The position numbers were made by a program, and so were the translations under genes. DNA of 5,510 bases from RGIG3994 sp964461635. GTDB lineage: Bacteria; Bacillota; Clostridia; Oscillospirales; CAG-272. Numbering within the stretch: the stretch's first letter is position 1; each line of letters opens with the position of its first letter. Below are positions 1 through 5,510 of the stretch, piece after piece. The notes under the pieces were generated by a model. The model was not told where the DNA came from, did no database searches, and was given only the letters and a program-made list of their open reading frames with translations. The stretch covers positions 1 through 5,510 of the forward strand of contig CAYWVC010000066.1 in the NCBI GenBank assembly GCA_964461635.1. Reading direction: 5' to 3'.

Positions 1-49
1 GGCGCGGTTATGAAGAACAACTTAATTGGTAAGAAAGCAAAACCGCGCC
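1..49. repeat. 9-bp perfect inverted repeat flanking a 31-base spacer
   Basis: GGCGCGGTT at 1-9 is the exact reverse complement of AACCGCGCC at 41-49. The spacer contains the ATG assigned to the pseudopilin-like gene. In mRNA this could form a GC-rich stem that presents or hides the start codon. It directly abuts the second, tighter hairpin at 51-73, so the two may belong to one palindromic element. The left arm touches the window edge and could extend further upstream. Confidence 0.5.
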
Positions 50-543
50 CCACATTTTGCTCCGCAAAATGTGCCATAGAAAACAAGAAGGGCTTTAGTT
101 ATGTGCTTACCTGCGTTTGTATTCTTGTCGTGATGATGCTCGTTGCGGTCGCCATGCAGTATGCCTTTGTCTACCATGTGGCGCGGGAGCAGAAAAACGA
201 AACGCAACTCAAGCTCGACAGTTATGTGACACAGTATGCGGTCGGCAAGTACGACGCCTTAAAGCAGGGTGAGCCGTGGGAGGACTATATCGACCGAAAC
301 GAACTTGTGAACGGCGCGTATTCCTTGCTCGGCTTTCCGCGCATCATCACGCTGGAGTACCGCGACTCCGTGACGGTGGAGGGCAAATACACCATGTCCC
401 GACCGACGATCTACGCCTTGGCGGGGGATGCCTTCGGCGTGATCGTGGAATACGAGATCACGATCCCGTTTGAACTGTTTAACCGCAAGGTCGCGGACAT
501 CACGGTGCCGATCGGCATCGTGTCGCAATATAAGCAAAAATGA
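10..543 (+). CDS. TadE-like pseudopilin / single-pass membrane protein
   Basis: This 177-residue protein is probably a pilin-like or TadE-type component of a surface appendage or conjugation apparatus. Residues 1-27 are basic and end in ENKKG. A hydrophobic segment follows at about 31-55 (FSYVLTCVCILVVMM onward), then an extracytoplasmic domain of about 120 residues with alternating charged and beta-type stretches. The layout of a short basic leader, Gly-Phe junction, long N-terminal hydrophobic helix and exposed C-terminal domain is that of pseudopilins. The Glu at +5 usual in type IV prepilins is absent (Leu is there), so processing by a prepilin peptidase is uncertain. The 5' end is uncertain too. 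The frame is open to base 1, no ribosome binding site fits the nine bases before this ATG, and codons 1-21 lie in a palindromic structure, so the real start may be outside the window. It is followed after 17 bases by a second membrane protein and then a large secreted protein, which supports a surface role. The family assignment is by architecture only. Confidence 0.72.
   Translation: MKNNLIGKKAKPRPTFCSAKCAIENKKGFSYVLTCVCILVVMMLVAVAMQYAFVYHVAREQKNETQLKLDSYVTQYAVGKYDALKQGEPWEDYIDRNELVNGAYSLLGFPRIITLEYRDSVTVEGKYTMSRPTIYALAGDAFGVIVEYEITIPFELFNRKVADITVPIGIVSQYKQK
51..73. repeat. 10-bp perfect palindromic hairpin with 3-base loop inside coding sequence
   Basis: CACATTTTGC at 51-60 pairs perfectly with GCAAAATGTG at 64-73 around a TCC loop. 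It lies inside the reading frame and encodes the Cys-containing stretch around residues 15-21 of the pseudopilin-like protein, just before its membrane helix. A stem this perfect is unusual in coding DNA. With the neighbouring 1-9/41-49 inverted repeat, it suggests a small dispersed palindromic element in the 5' end of the gene. There is no U-run, so it is not a rho-independent terminator. Confidence 0.6.
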
Positions 544-546
544 AAG

Positions 547-552
547 AAGGAG
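547..552 (+). promoter_or_regulatory. Ribosome binding site deciding the start at 561
   Basis: AAGGAG lies eight bases before the ATG at 561, which is ideal spacing. The in-frame upstream ATG at 540 overlaps the previous stop codon and would place this site inside the coding sequence, so 561 is preferred. Confidence 0.75.
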
Positions 553-560
553 AGACGAAA

Positions 561-896
561 ATGAAGAAAAGCCAAAAGCATATTGTGTATGCGGCGATCT
601 GCGGCGGTATTACGCTTGCGCTGATCGTTGCGGTGGTGTTTTCATTGGTGCGTGAGAAACAAGAAACGCCCGTCGAAACAAGACCGCCTATCACGGACAC
701 CGATACGACCGCGCCCGAGAAAAGCACCACGCCCGTGATCCCCGACATTAAATCGGACAACGGTGAGAGCAAAGGGGATATGCCGGGGGACATTACGTTG
801 GACGTGGCAGGGAAGAATGACGAAACGCGGAGCGATGAGCCGTATATTGACGGCGACGTGGTGATCATCCCCGGTGTGAAAGGAGAGGACGAATGA
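561..896 (+). CDS. Small membrane-anchored protein with acidic Pro/Thr-rich tail
   Basis: This is a 111-residue hypothetical protein. A short basic N terminus (MKKSQKH) is followed by one hydrophobic helix at about residues 8-30. The remaining ~80 residues are low-complexity, rich in Thr, Pro, Asp and Glu, and predicted to be disordered outside the membrane. Cys14 lies within the hydrophobic run, but the preceding residues (AAI) do not make a good lipobox, so a transmembrane anchor is more likely than a lipoprotein. The start at 561 is set by an AAGGAG eight bases upstream; an in-frame ATG at 540 would add seven residues. Its stop overlaps the ATG of the large repeat protein (ATGA at 893-896), and the next gene's ribosome binding site (880-885) lies inside this gene, so the two are probably translationally coupled. 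It could be a stalk, spacer or docking partner for the secreted repeat protein. No named family is recognised. Confidence 0.78.
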   Translation: MKKSQKHIVYAAICGGITLALIVAVVFSLVREKQETPVETRPPITDTDTTAPEKSTTPVIPDIKSDNGESKGDMPGDITLDVAGKNDETRSDEPYIDGDVVIIPGVKGEDE

Positions 897-3631
897 AGCG
901 AACGAAAAAGCATTTGCCCAAGATCATTTCTTTGATGTTGGCGGTGATCACGCTCGTGTCGGTGTTCGCGCTGCCCGCGTCGGCGTCTGTCGGCTATCCG
1001 ATGGAATGCACCATTTATTACAAGGATGAAAGCGGAAATACGCTCTCGGCGGCAAAGAATTTTACGGTCAATGCCAATTCCGACGGTGCAAACTCGGTCG
1101 GCTATTCCTCGCCGTCGATCTCGGGCTATTCCTTGAAAAACAGCGGAGACTCTTTCGTGTCCTATTCCATGATGGACAAGAAATTTCCCACGTCCAACTA
1201 CGTGCGCCACGGTACGGCGAGCTATACGGTCTATTATGTGAAAAATCAAAGCTCCGTGATCCGCTATAAGTACGGAAGCAGCGGCAGAGACGCCGCCGCA
1301 AGTACAACGGTCACGGGAAAGCCGGGATCGAGCTTTACGGTCTCGTCTCCCGCGGTCACGGGATATACGCCCAATAAATCCACCGTCACCGGCACTTACG
1401 GCGACGGCGAGCACATCGTCTACTACTACGAAAAGACCTACTCGGTTTTTTACAACGCCAATGGCGGCAGCGGCGCACCGTCCGCCCAAACGAAACGCCA
1501 CTTTGCCGACCTGACGCTCAGCACGACCACACCGACAAGGACGGGCTATACCTTTCTCGGTTGGGGCACTTATGTAAGTGACACGAGCGTGGATTATGCC
1601 CCCGGGGACAAGTATACGAACAATGCAAGCGTTACGCTTTACGCCATCTGGCAGGGCAGGACCTACACGGTATCCTACAACGCAAACGGCGGTAGCGGTG
1701 CACCCGCAAGCCAGACCAAGACTTACGGGCAGACCTTGACGCTATCAAGCAAAGTGCCGACGCGCAGCGGTTATGAATTTGTCGGTTGGGCGACCACTTC
1801 AACGGCGACCTCTGCATCCTATTCGCCGGGTGGCAGCTTTACGAGCAACAGCAGCGTGACCTTGTATGCCGTGTGGGAGAAAACTCCCGACACCTACACG
1901 GTCAGGTACAATGCCAACGGCGGCAGCGGCGCACCTGCGAGTCAGACCAAGACCGAGGGTGTGAATTTAACTTTGCACTCGACCAAACCGACGCGGGACG
2001 GCTACACGTTTGTCGGTTGGGGGACGAGCGCAAGCGCGACATCCGCAAGTTACTACGCCGGCGGCACCTATTCCAAGGACGCAAGCATCACGCTGTACGC
2101 TATCTGGACGCCGACCGCGTACACCGTCACCTACAACTCCAACGGCGGATCAAATGCGCCTTCCGCGCAGACAAAAACGCACGGACAGACGATCACGCTG
2201 ACAACGGCAACGCCCACAAGGAGCAATTATGCATTTATGGGTTGGGCAACTTCGGCAAATGCAACAAGTGTGGAATACTATGGCGGCGAACGCTATTTCG
2301 ATGACGCGTCGGTCACGCTCTATGCCGTGTGGGTGGAGCGAAATTACGACTTTTCGGTCTCCAACCTCAAGGTCGAGCCGAACGAGGTCAAGCAGTACGA
2401 GAAGGTGACGGTCTCTTTCCGCATGGACAGTTGGGACAGAAACCTGCCCTATGAGGATATTCCGGTCGAGGTCTTGCTGAACGGTTCGGTCATCTATTCC
2501 GCGACCGTGGATTTTGCCAAGTATGGCGTTCAATATGTCAGCTTTGATCTGAATGTCGGCGCATTGCTCGGTAGTCAGACCATCACGGCGCGGGTGAATT
2601 GGGCTGACCACAACAGCGAAACGCGGACGGGCAACAATTCCGTTTCCACGACATTCAATGTCAAGAAGTTGATCGAGACCTCAGCGTCTGTCGTGGCGCT
2701 CAGCGGCGAGTATATCGAGGGTTTTGAGGTCATCACGAGCTTTTATGCGGTCAATGACGCGGCAAGTGACATTCTGCCGAGTGACGGCGTTTCGTTCGAT
2801 TTCGTTGTTTATTCGGCGAACGGCAATATTGTCAGCTGCCAAACATGGAGCAACGTGGTCATCCCCGCGGGCGGCAAGAATCTCGTTTATTTCAAGTGGA
2901 AAGTTCCCGAGAACAGCGCCGGTACGACCTATTTTTGCAAAGGGACAGTCAACTCTGCCAAGATGGACGATGAGGATAATAGCGATAACAATACGGTTGA
3001 GTTCTCTGTGATGGCGAAGTCGCTCGGCACATCGCAGACGCCGAACACGCGCTTTGAATCGAGTGCACCGTCAAGTTATGATCCGTCCGCGACCGCGCCT
3101 ACAGCCAAAACGGGAAGTGCCGCGTGGAATATGTGGGTGTACGAAAACGGCAAACTTGTGCTGAAACAGTACGGCATCCGCGTGACAGCGACCACGCCGG
3201 AGATTCTCCCAAGCGAGGCGTGCACGACGGCGGAAAAAGCGGGGAGCACGTGGAAAATGAAGTCCGGATACGGCGTGACGATCTCGTGGCAGCCGACCTT
3301 GGTCGCAAGATCGGGATATACCTTTCCCGCGTCAAGCGCGTATACCGCTGCGCAGAGCGTGTACGCGACATTCCCCGAGTATTCCTACTCCACGAGCAGC
3401 GACAAATACCGAACGCTGGAGCAGGTCGGCGGTAAGTACACGTTTGCCGAGAACGCCGACGCGGACGGAAACGCGCGGGTGCATTTCATCCCCGTGTATG
3501 TCAAAAACGGCAGTTATACCGTTTCCGTGACCGCAACGCAGATCTGGACGCCTGCCGGAATGATCACGGCGGTGCGGAACGGTAGCGTGACGATCAACGG
3601 AACGATATATGATGATTGGTACCATGTGTGA
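893..3631 (+). CDS. Secreted InlB B-repeat / MucBP / CARDB multidomain adhesin-like protein
   Basis: This 912-residue exported protein probably acts in surface contact or adhesion. Residues 1-31 form a classical signal peptide: a basic start, a hydrophobic core and a likely cleavage after ASA at 29-31. Two MucBP-like modules follow at about 39-119 and 122-181, each ending in a YTVYY or IVYYY strand. Four InlB B-repeats start at Tyr183, Tyr258, Tyr335 and Tyr410, with a YNANGG-type start, an internal GYxFxGW-type motif (NYAFMGW in the last repeat) and a YAxW end. Two CARDB-like domains lie at about 484-592 and 593-709, the second containing Cys649 and Cys682. A Ser/Thr/Pro linker (710-742) leads to an unassigned C-terminal domain (743-912). 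There is no LPXTG motif, terminal hydrophobic segment or surface-layer homology domain, so cell attachment must be indirect or absent. The start is supported by AAAGGAG at 879-885, seven bases upstream. InlB B-repeats are known from Listeria internalins and many bacterial surface proteins; the adhesion role here is inferred. Confidence 0.9.
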   Translation: MKRTKKHLPKIISLMLAVITLVSVFALPASASVGYPMECTIYYKDESGNTLSAAKNFTVNANSDGANSVGYSSPSISGYSLKNSGDSFVSYSMMDKKFPTSNYVRHGTASYTVYYVKNQSSVIRYKYGSSGRDAAASTTVTGKPGSSFTVSSPAVTGYTPNKSTVTGTYGDGEHIVYYYEKTYSVFYNANGGSGAPSAQTKRHFADLTLSTTTPTRTGYTFLGWGTYVSDTSVDYAPGDKYTNNASVTLYAIWQGRTYTVSYNANGGSGAPASQTKTYGQTLTLSSKVPTRSGYEFVGWATTSTATSASYSPGGSFTSNSSVTLYAVWEKTPDTYTVRYNANGGSGAPASQTKTEGVNLTLHSTKPTRDGYTFVGWGTSASATSASYYAGGTYSKDASITLYAIWTPTAYTVTYNSNGGSNAPSAQTKTHGQTITLTTATPTRSNYAFMGWATSANATSVEYYGGERYFDDASVTLYAVWVERNYDFSVSNLKVEPNEVKQYEKVTVSFRMDSWDRNLPYEDIPVEVLLNGSVIYSATVDFAKYGVQYVSFDLNVGALLGSQTITARVNWADHNSETRTGNNSVSTTFNVKKLIETSASVVALSGEYIEGFEVITSFYAVNDAASDILPSDGVSFDFVVYSANGNIVSCQTWSNVVIPAGGKNLVYFKWKVPENSAGTTYFCKGTVNSAKMDDEDNSDNNTVEFSVMAKSLGTSQTPNTRFESSAPSSYDPSATAPTAKTGSAAWNMWVYENGKLVLKQYGIRVTATTPEILPSEACTTAEKAGSTWKMKSGYGVTISWQPTLVARSGYTFPASSAYTAAQSVYATFPEYSYSTSSDKYRTLEQVGGKYTFAENADADGNARVHFIPVYVKNGSYTVSVTATQIWTPAGMITAVRNGSVTINGTIYDDWYHV
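1439..2341 (+). repeat. Four tandem InlB B-repeats (75-77 codons each)
   Basis: The repeat units are approximately 1439-1663, 1664-1894, 1895-2119 and 2120-2341. All share a Tyr-x-Val start, an Asn-Gly-Gly turn, a central Gly-Trp pair and a YAIW or YAVW end. The second unit is two codons longer at its end (the KTPD linker). Protein identity between units is high but the DNA has drifted at synonymous positions, so these are old repeats kept by selection rather than a recent DNA expansion. Confidence 0.9.
3122..3628 (+). other. Unassigned C-terminal domain of the large secreted protein
   Basis: Residues 744-912 follow a low-complexity linker and look like one or two independent folded beta-rich domains. 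The segment begins with Trp745 and Trp748 in an AWNMWVYENGK stretch, includes GYGVTISW and VHFIPVYV strands, and ends in a YDDWYHV tail at the very C terminus. It matches none of the repeat families upstream. Its position at the free end of the molecule suggests a ligand-binding tip or an anchoring module, but no function can be read from the sequence. Confidence 0.5.
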
Positions 3632-3640
3632 GGAGAGGAG
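3631..3640 (+). promoter_or_regulatory. Double ribosome binding site with two candidate starts
   Basis: AGGAGAGGAG overlaps the TGA of the upstream gene. It is best spaced for an ATG at 3643, which opens only a 10-codon frame ending at 3675. The ATG at 3654, which opens the longer frame, lies 13 bases after the second AGGAG. The arrangement is unusual and makes the start of the next gene uncertain. Confidence 0.5.
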
Positions 3641-3653
3641 CGATGACGACGAT

Positions 3654-3896
3654 ATGGCAGAGATCAACAAAGTAAATCTAAAGCTGCTGACGCGCCTTGC
3701 AGAGGCGGACATCACCTCGGAAAAGGCGGTCATGGCATTGAAACTCAAAGATATTCTGTCCATTCCGGGCATCACCAAGCAGGAGTTGAACGCCATTTGC
3801 GACTTGCAGGACGCGATCAAGGCGGGGGACATTCTCGCATTCCTTGCCGTGTCGAGTGAGGTGGACAACACGGAGGGCAACGGCGATGAAGCTTGA
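3654..3896 (+). CDS. Small helical hypothetical protein
   Basis: This is an 80-residue soluble protein of no recognised family. It has no signal peptide or membrane segment. Residues 1-65 alternate amphipathic helices with short breaks (for example IPGITKQELNAI in the middle), and the last 13 residues are acidic. The composition would suit a small adaptor or regulatory protein, but no DNA-binding or catalytic motif can be identified. The start at 3654 (MAEINK) was chosen because it follows the purine-rich site at 3631-3640. In-frame ATGs at 3609, 3612 and 3624 would overlap the end of the large secreted-protein gene and lack their own ribosome binding site. It lies 22 bases after the upstream stop and overlaps the next gene by 11 bases, so it is part of the same transcription unit. 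Confidence 0.68.
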   Translation: MAEINKVNLKLLTRLAEADITSEKAVMALKLKDILSIPGITKQELNAICDLQDAIKAGDILAFLAVSSEVDNTEGNGDEA

Positions 3897-4599
3897 ACGC
3901 CTTGCGCTGTGGGCGGAAAAAAGCCTTTTTACCGAGCAGGGCGAGACGGATCATGGATTTGTCGGATGGTGCAAAGGCAATTTCAATGAGGATAGAATGG
4001 TTCTTTCGGACATGGAATCGGCAGACGGCGACTGTATGCTCCGTTATGAATTGGAGTCGCTGTGTATCTTCCTCGCAAGTGAGAGCGCGGGGTATCTGCT
4101 CCGCACCCCCGCCGATCTGAAAGCCTTTTGCCGCGATAAGGTGCACGACCATATCCCGTATGCTTTCAACCGCGAATGTCTCGGCTTTCGTGTGTTGACC
4201 GAGGAGCGCGCTTGGTATATCGCGCTGACACCGTGGAACGCAAAACGGCAATTTTGTTTTTATTGCTACGACCGAAAAGCCCTGATGACCGCCCTTGCAA
4301 AAGAAAAGGGCTTGCCCGAGTGCTGCTACGGCGTTTTGAAATACACGGGCGAGCGCATCCGCATTCGCTACGGCGAGGATATGTACGAGAGCTTTCCGCA
4401 GTACGGCGGCAATGCGGTGGCAAATCGTGCGTTTGCCGACGAGCAGAACGCGGCAGCGCACCTTTCGGTCGAGCAGGTGGCGGCGATGGAGAACGGCATC
4501 ATTTACGGGTGGGACACCCCCGCCGCCGATCCGAAAAACTACGATGAAAACGGTCACTTCTGCATTGCCGCAGAGGTGACGAGAGAAAGGAGACGATGA
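3886..4599 (+). CDS. Hypothetical cytosolic protein with C-terminal YGWDTP motif
   Basis: This 237-residue protein has no signal peptide or membrane helix and no assigned function. The start at 3886 is supported by GGAGGG at 3872-3877, eight bases upstream, inside the preceding gene; a longer in-frame start at 3844 has no such site. Visible features are a mixed alpha/beta body, ten cysteines including a CFYC pair (124/127) and adjacent Cys147-Cys148, and a C-terminal section with a helix (LSVEQVAAMENG, 193-204) leading to YGWDTPAADPKNYDENG (207-223). I associate this kind of ending with uncharacterised proteins on clostridial conjugative elements; that is recollection of family style, not a search result. 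Its stop overlaps the next ATG (ATGA at 4596-4599), which suggests coupled translation. The cysteines could bind a metal, but no conserved spacing proves it. Confidence 0.8.
   Translation: MKLERLALWAEKSLFTEQGETDHGFVGWCKGNFNEDRMVLSDMESADGDCMLRYELESLCIFLASESAGYLLRTPADLKAFCRDKVHDHIPYAFNRECLGFRVLTEERAWYIALTPWNAKRQFCFYCYDRKALMTALAKEKGLPECCYGVLKYTGERIRIRYGEDMYESFPQYGGNAVANRAFADEQNAAAHLSVEQVAAMENGIIYGWDTPAADPKNYDENGHFCIAAEVTRERRR
4586..4592 (+). promoter_or_regulatory. Ribosome binding site between two in-frame ATGs
   Basis: AAAGGAG lies three bases before the ATG at 4596 and twelve before the in-frame ATG at 4605. Neither spacing is ideal. The first ATG allows stop/start coupling with the upstream gene; the second would give MSDYVYK as the N terminus. 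Confidence 0.55.
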
Positions 4600-5432
4600 C
4601 GCGAATGAGCGACTATGTGTATAAAGACCGATACGGTGTGTTCTCCGTGTTGAACAAAGCCACGATGGAGGAACCGAAGGAGATACGCTTTATTTCTCCC
4701 GACTATCAAGAAAAGTTCCGTATTCCCGATGGAGACCAAGTTCTTATAACCTATCCCACGGGCGAGAAAAAGGCGTTCGTGTGCAGGTATATTGACGACT
4801 ACCACCTGCTTGTGGGGCATAACGCGTTCCACATCTGCGAGTTTGCCGAGCGAATGCAACGGCTTGGCGCATACGTGCATCCTTTCCCCGAAAAGCGCAT
4901 GATCTGGCAGAACATTGACCTCGACCTCAAGGATTGGGAAGAATTGCGCGAGGAGCACCCCGGATATACCGAGCAGCAGTTGACCGACGAGATGTATGAG
5001 ATCAACAACGACTATCTGGATGACGAGCGCGCCAACCTCAATATCCAATGCGACAACGACATCATCGTGTTCGGCGACATCGGTCGGTGGAACGGCAGAG
5101 TGCACGGCTACAAGATCATTGAATCCGGCAATATCAGGGACTGCCTTTACACCGATTGCGACATGGCGGAATGGTACGTTGACCGCGAGGGAGAATTTCG
5201 CAGTCGGCAGATCCACCACGACGGCACGAATTATCTCTGCTACCGCAAATTCAAGGACGACCTTTCGGAGGACGACCGAGACGATTTTCTGGACAAATTC
5301 TACGACGGCAAAGCCACGCAAGCCGACATCGACCGTGTGACGGATAAGCTCGGCGGCATGATTGCCGAGGTCTACGGTTGGGACTTGCCGACCGAAAGAA
5401 AAGAGCGCGTGTCCGCGCGGGATGTGAGATAA
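4596..5432 (+). CDS. Hypothetical mobile-element-type protein with YGWDLP motif
   Basis: This 278-residue protein (275 if the ATG at 4605 is used) is soluble and strongly acidic, with no signal peptide or membrane segment. Residues 48-85 form a compact beta-rich unit containing YPTGEKKAFVCRYIDDYH. A charged helical linker lies at about 110-145. A C-terminal region (about 150-265) includes GRWNGRVHGYK, WYVDREGEF, IHHDGTNYLCYR and a final EVYGWDLP at 258-265. His207-His208-Asp209 is eye-catching, but no nuclease or protease family can be assigned. I recall similar C-terminal regions in uncharacterised clostridial element or phage-associated proteins; this is unverified. Translation is probably coupled to the upstream gene through the ATGA overlap. 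The next gene starts 25 bases downstream with its own ribosome binding site. Function is unknown; an accessory role in a conjugative element is inferred only from context. Confidence 0.82.
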   Translation: MTRMSDYVYKDRYGVFSVLNKATMEEPKEIRFISPDYQEKFRIPDGDQVLITYPTGEKKAFVCRYIDDYHLLVGHNAFHICEFAERMQRLGAYVHPFPEKRMIWQNIDLDLKDWEELREEHPGYTEQQLTDEMYEINNDYLDDERANLNIQCDNDIIVFGDIGRWNGRVHGYKIIESGNIRDCLYTDCDMAEWYVDREGEFRSRQIHHDGTNYLCYRKFKDDLSEDDRDDFLDKFYDGKATQADIDRVTDKLGGMIAEVYGWDLPTERKERVSARDVR

Positions 5433-5443
5433 AAATTAAAAAG

Positions 5444-5449
5444 AAGGAG
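5444..5449 (+). promoter_or_regulatory. Ribosome binding site for the last, truncated gene
   Basis: AAGGAG lies eight bases before the ATG at 5458 in an A-rich 25-base gap. There is no terminator hairpin in the gap, so transcription should read through from the upstream genes. Confidence 0.75.
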
Positions 5450-5457
5450 CAAAAACA

Positions 5458-5510
5458 ATGCCGAGAAAAATTGACTTGATAACCGAGCTGTACCGGCAGA
5501 CGGTCAGCAA
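5458..5510 (+). CDS. Start of a further gene, cut by the window edge
   Basis: Only 17 complete codons are visible, reading MPRKIDLITELYRQTVS. A well-spaced AAGGAG precedes the ATG, so this is very likely a real gene start. The visible residues form an amphipathic helix. Short N termini with an I-x-L-I-T-E-L-Y pattern resemble, from memory, the beginning of very large helicase/methylase-type proteins of clostridial conjugative elements. Seventeen residues cannot establish that, so function is left open. Confidence 0.6.
   Translation, partial: MPRKIDLITELYRQTVS

Noticed and set aside
51..73. Perfect hairpin as a rho-independent terminator
   Set aside because: No U-run follows the stem and it lies inside an open reading frame.
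500..1501. Long antisense open frame of 333 codons over the small membrane-protein gene and the start of the large secreted-protein gene
   Set aside because: It lies opposite genes with good ribosome binding sites, a signal peptide and recognisable domains. Its translation is low-complexity and shows no domain; it is a by-product of GC-rich codon use.
1439..2341. Regularly spaced repeats as a possible CRISPR-like or non-coding tandem array
   Set aside because: The period is 75-77 codons, conservation is at protein level and the DNA differs at silent sites, so these are protein repeats.
3817..4557. Antisense open frame of 246 codons
   Set aside because: It mirrors the 237-residue gene, has no convincing ribosome binding site and would break the otherwise continuous + strand operon.
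4554..5321. Antisense open frame of 255 codons with hydrophobic-looking translation
   Set aside because: The valine-rich translation comes from reading Asp/Asn codons on the other strand. The + strand gene here has coupled translation and a coherent protein sequence.
5433..5457. A-rich gap as a terminator or promoter
   Set aside because: There is no hairpin and no recognisable -35/-10 pair in 25 bases; it holds only the ribosome binding site of the next gene.

Overview
The window holds seven genes, all on the + strand and packed head to tail as one apparent operon. No promoter or rho-independent terminator is visible inside it. Moderate-to-high GC, strong AAGGAG-type ribosome binding sites, ATGA stop/start overlaps and the protein families suggest a low-to-mid GC Gram-positive, most likely an uncultured gut Clostridia (Oscillospirales/Christensenellales type). 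The context looks like an integrative or conjugative element or other large accessory region rather than core genome. This assignment is inference from style and family recognition; no integrase, relaxase or VirB4/VirD4 gene is in view.

Left part (1-3631), the surface module: a single-pass membrane protein resembling a TadE-type pseudopilin (10-543), a small membrane-anchored protein with a Pro/Thr-rich acidic extracellular tail (561-896), and a 912-residue secreted protein (893-3631). The large protein has a signal peptide, two MucBP-like modules, four InlB B-repeats (Listeria-Bacteroides type), two CARDB-like beta-sandwich domains and a C-terminal domain I cannot name. It has no LPXTG motif or C-terminal membrane anchor.

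Right part (3654-5510), the cytosolic module: a small 80-residue hypothetical protein, two soluble hypothetical proteins of 237 and 278 residues that both carry a YGWDxP motif near the C terminus, and the first 17 codons of another gene running off the window. None has a recognised catalytic function.

The tight spacing (an 11-base overlap, two ATGA overlaps, and gaps of 17, 22 and 25 bases) implies co-transcription and probably translational coupling. A reasonable working model is that the left genes build or decorate a cell-surface appendage or adhesin used for cell-cell contact, for example mating-pair formation, and the right genes are accessory functions of the same element. The first bases carry a nested palindromic structure that is translated into the N terminus of the pseudopilin-like protein and may be an inserted palindromic repeat element.
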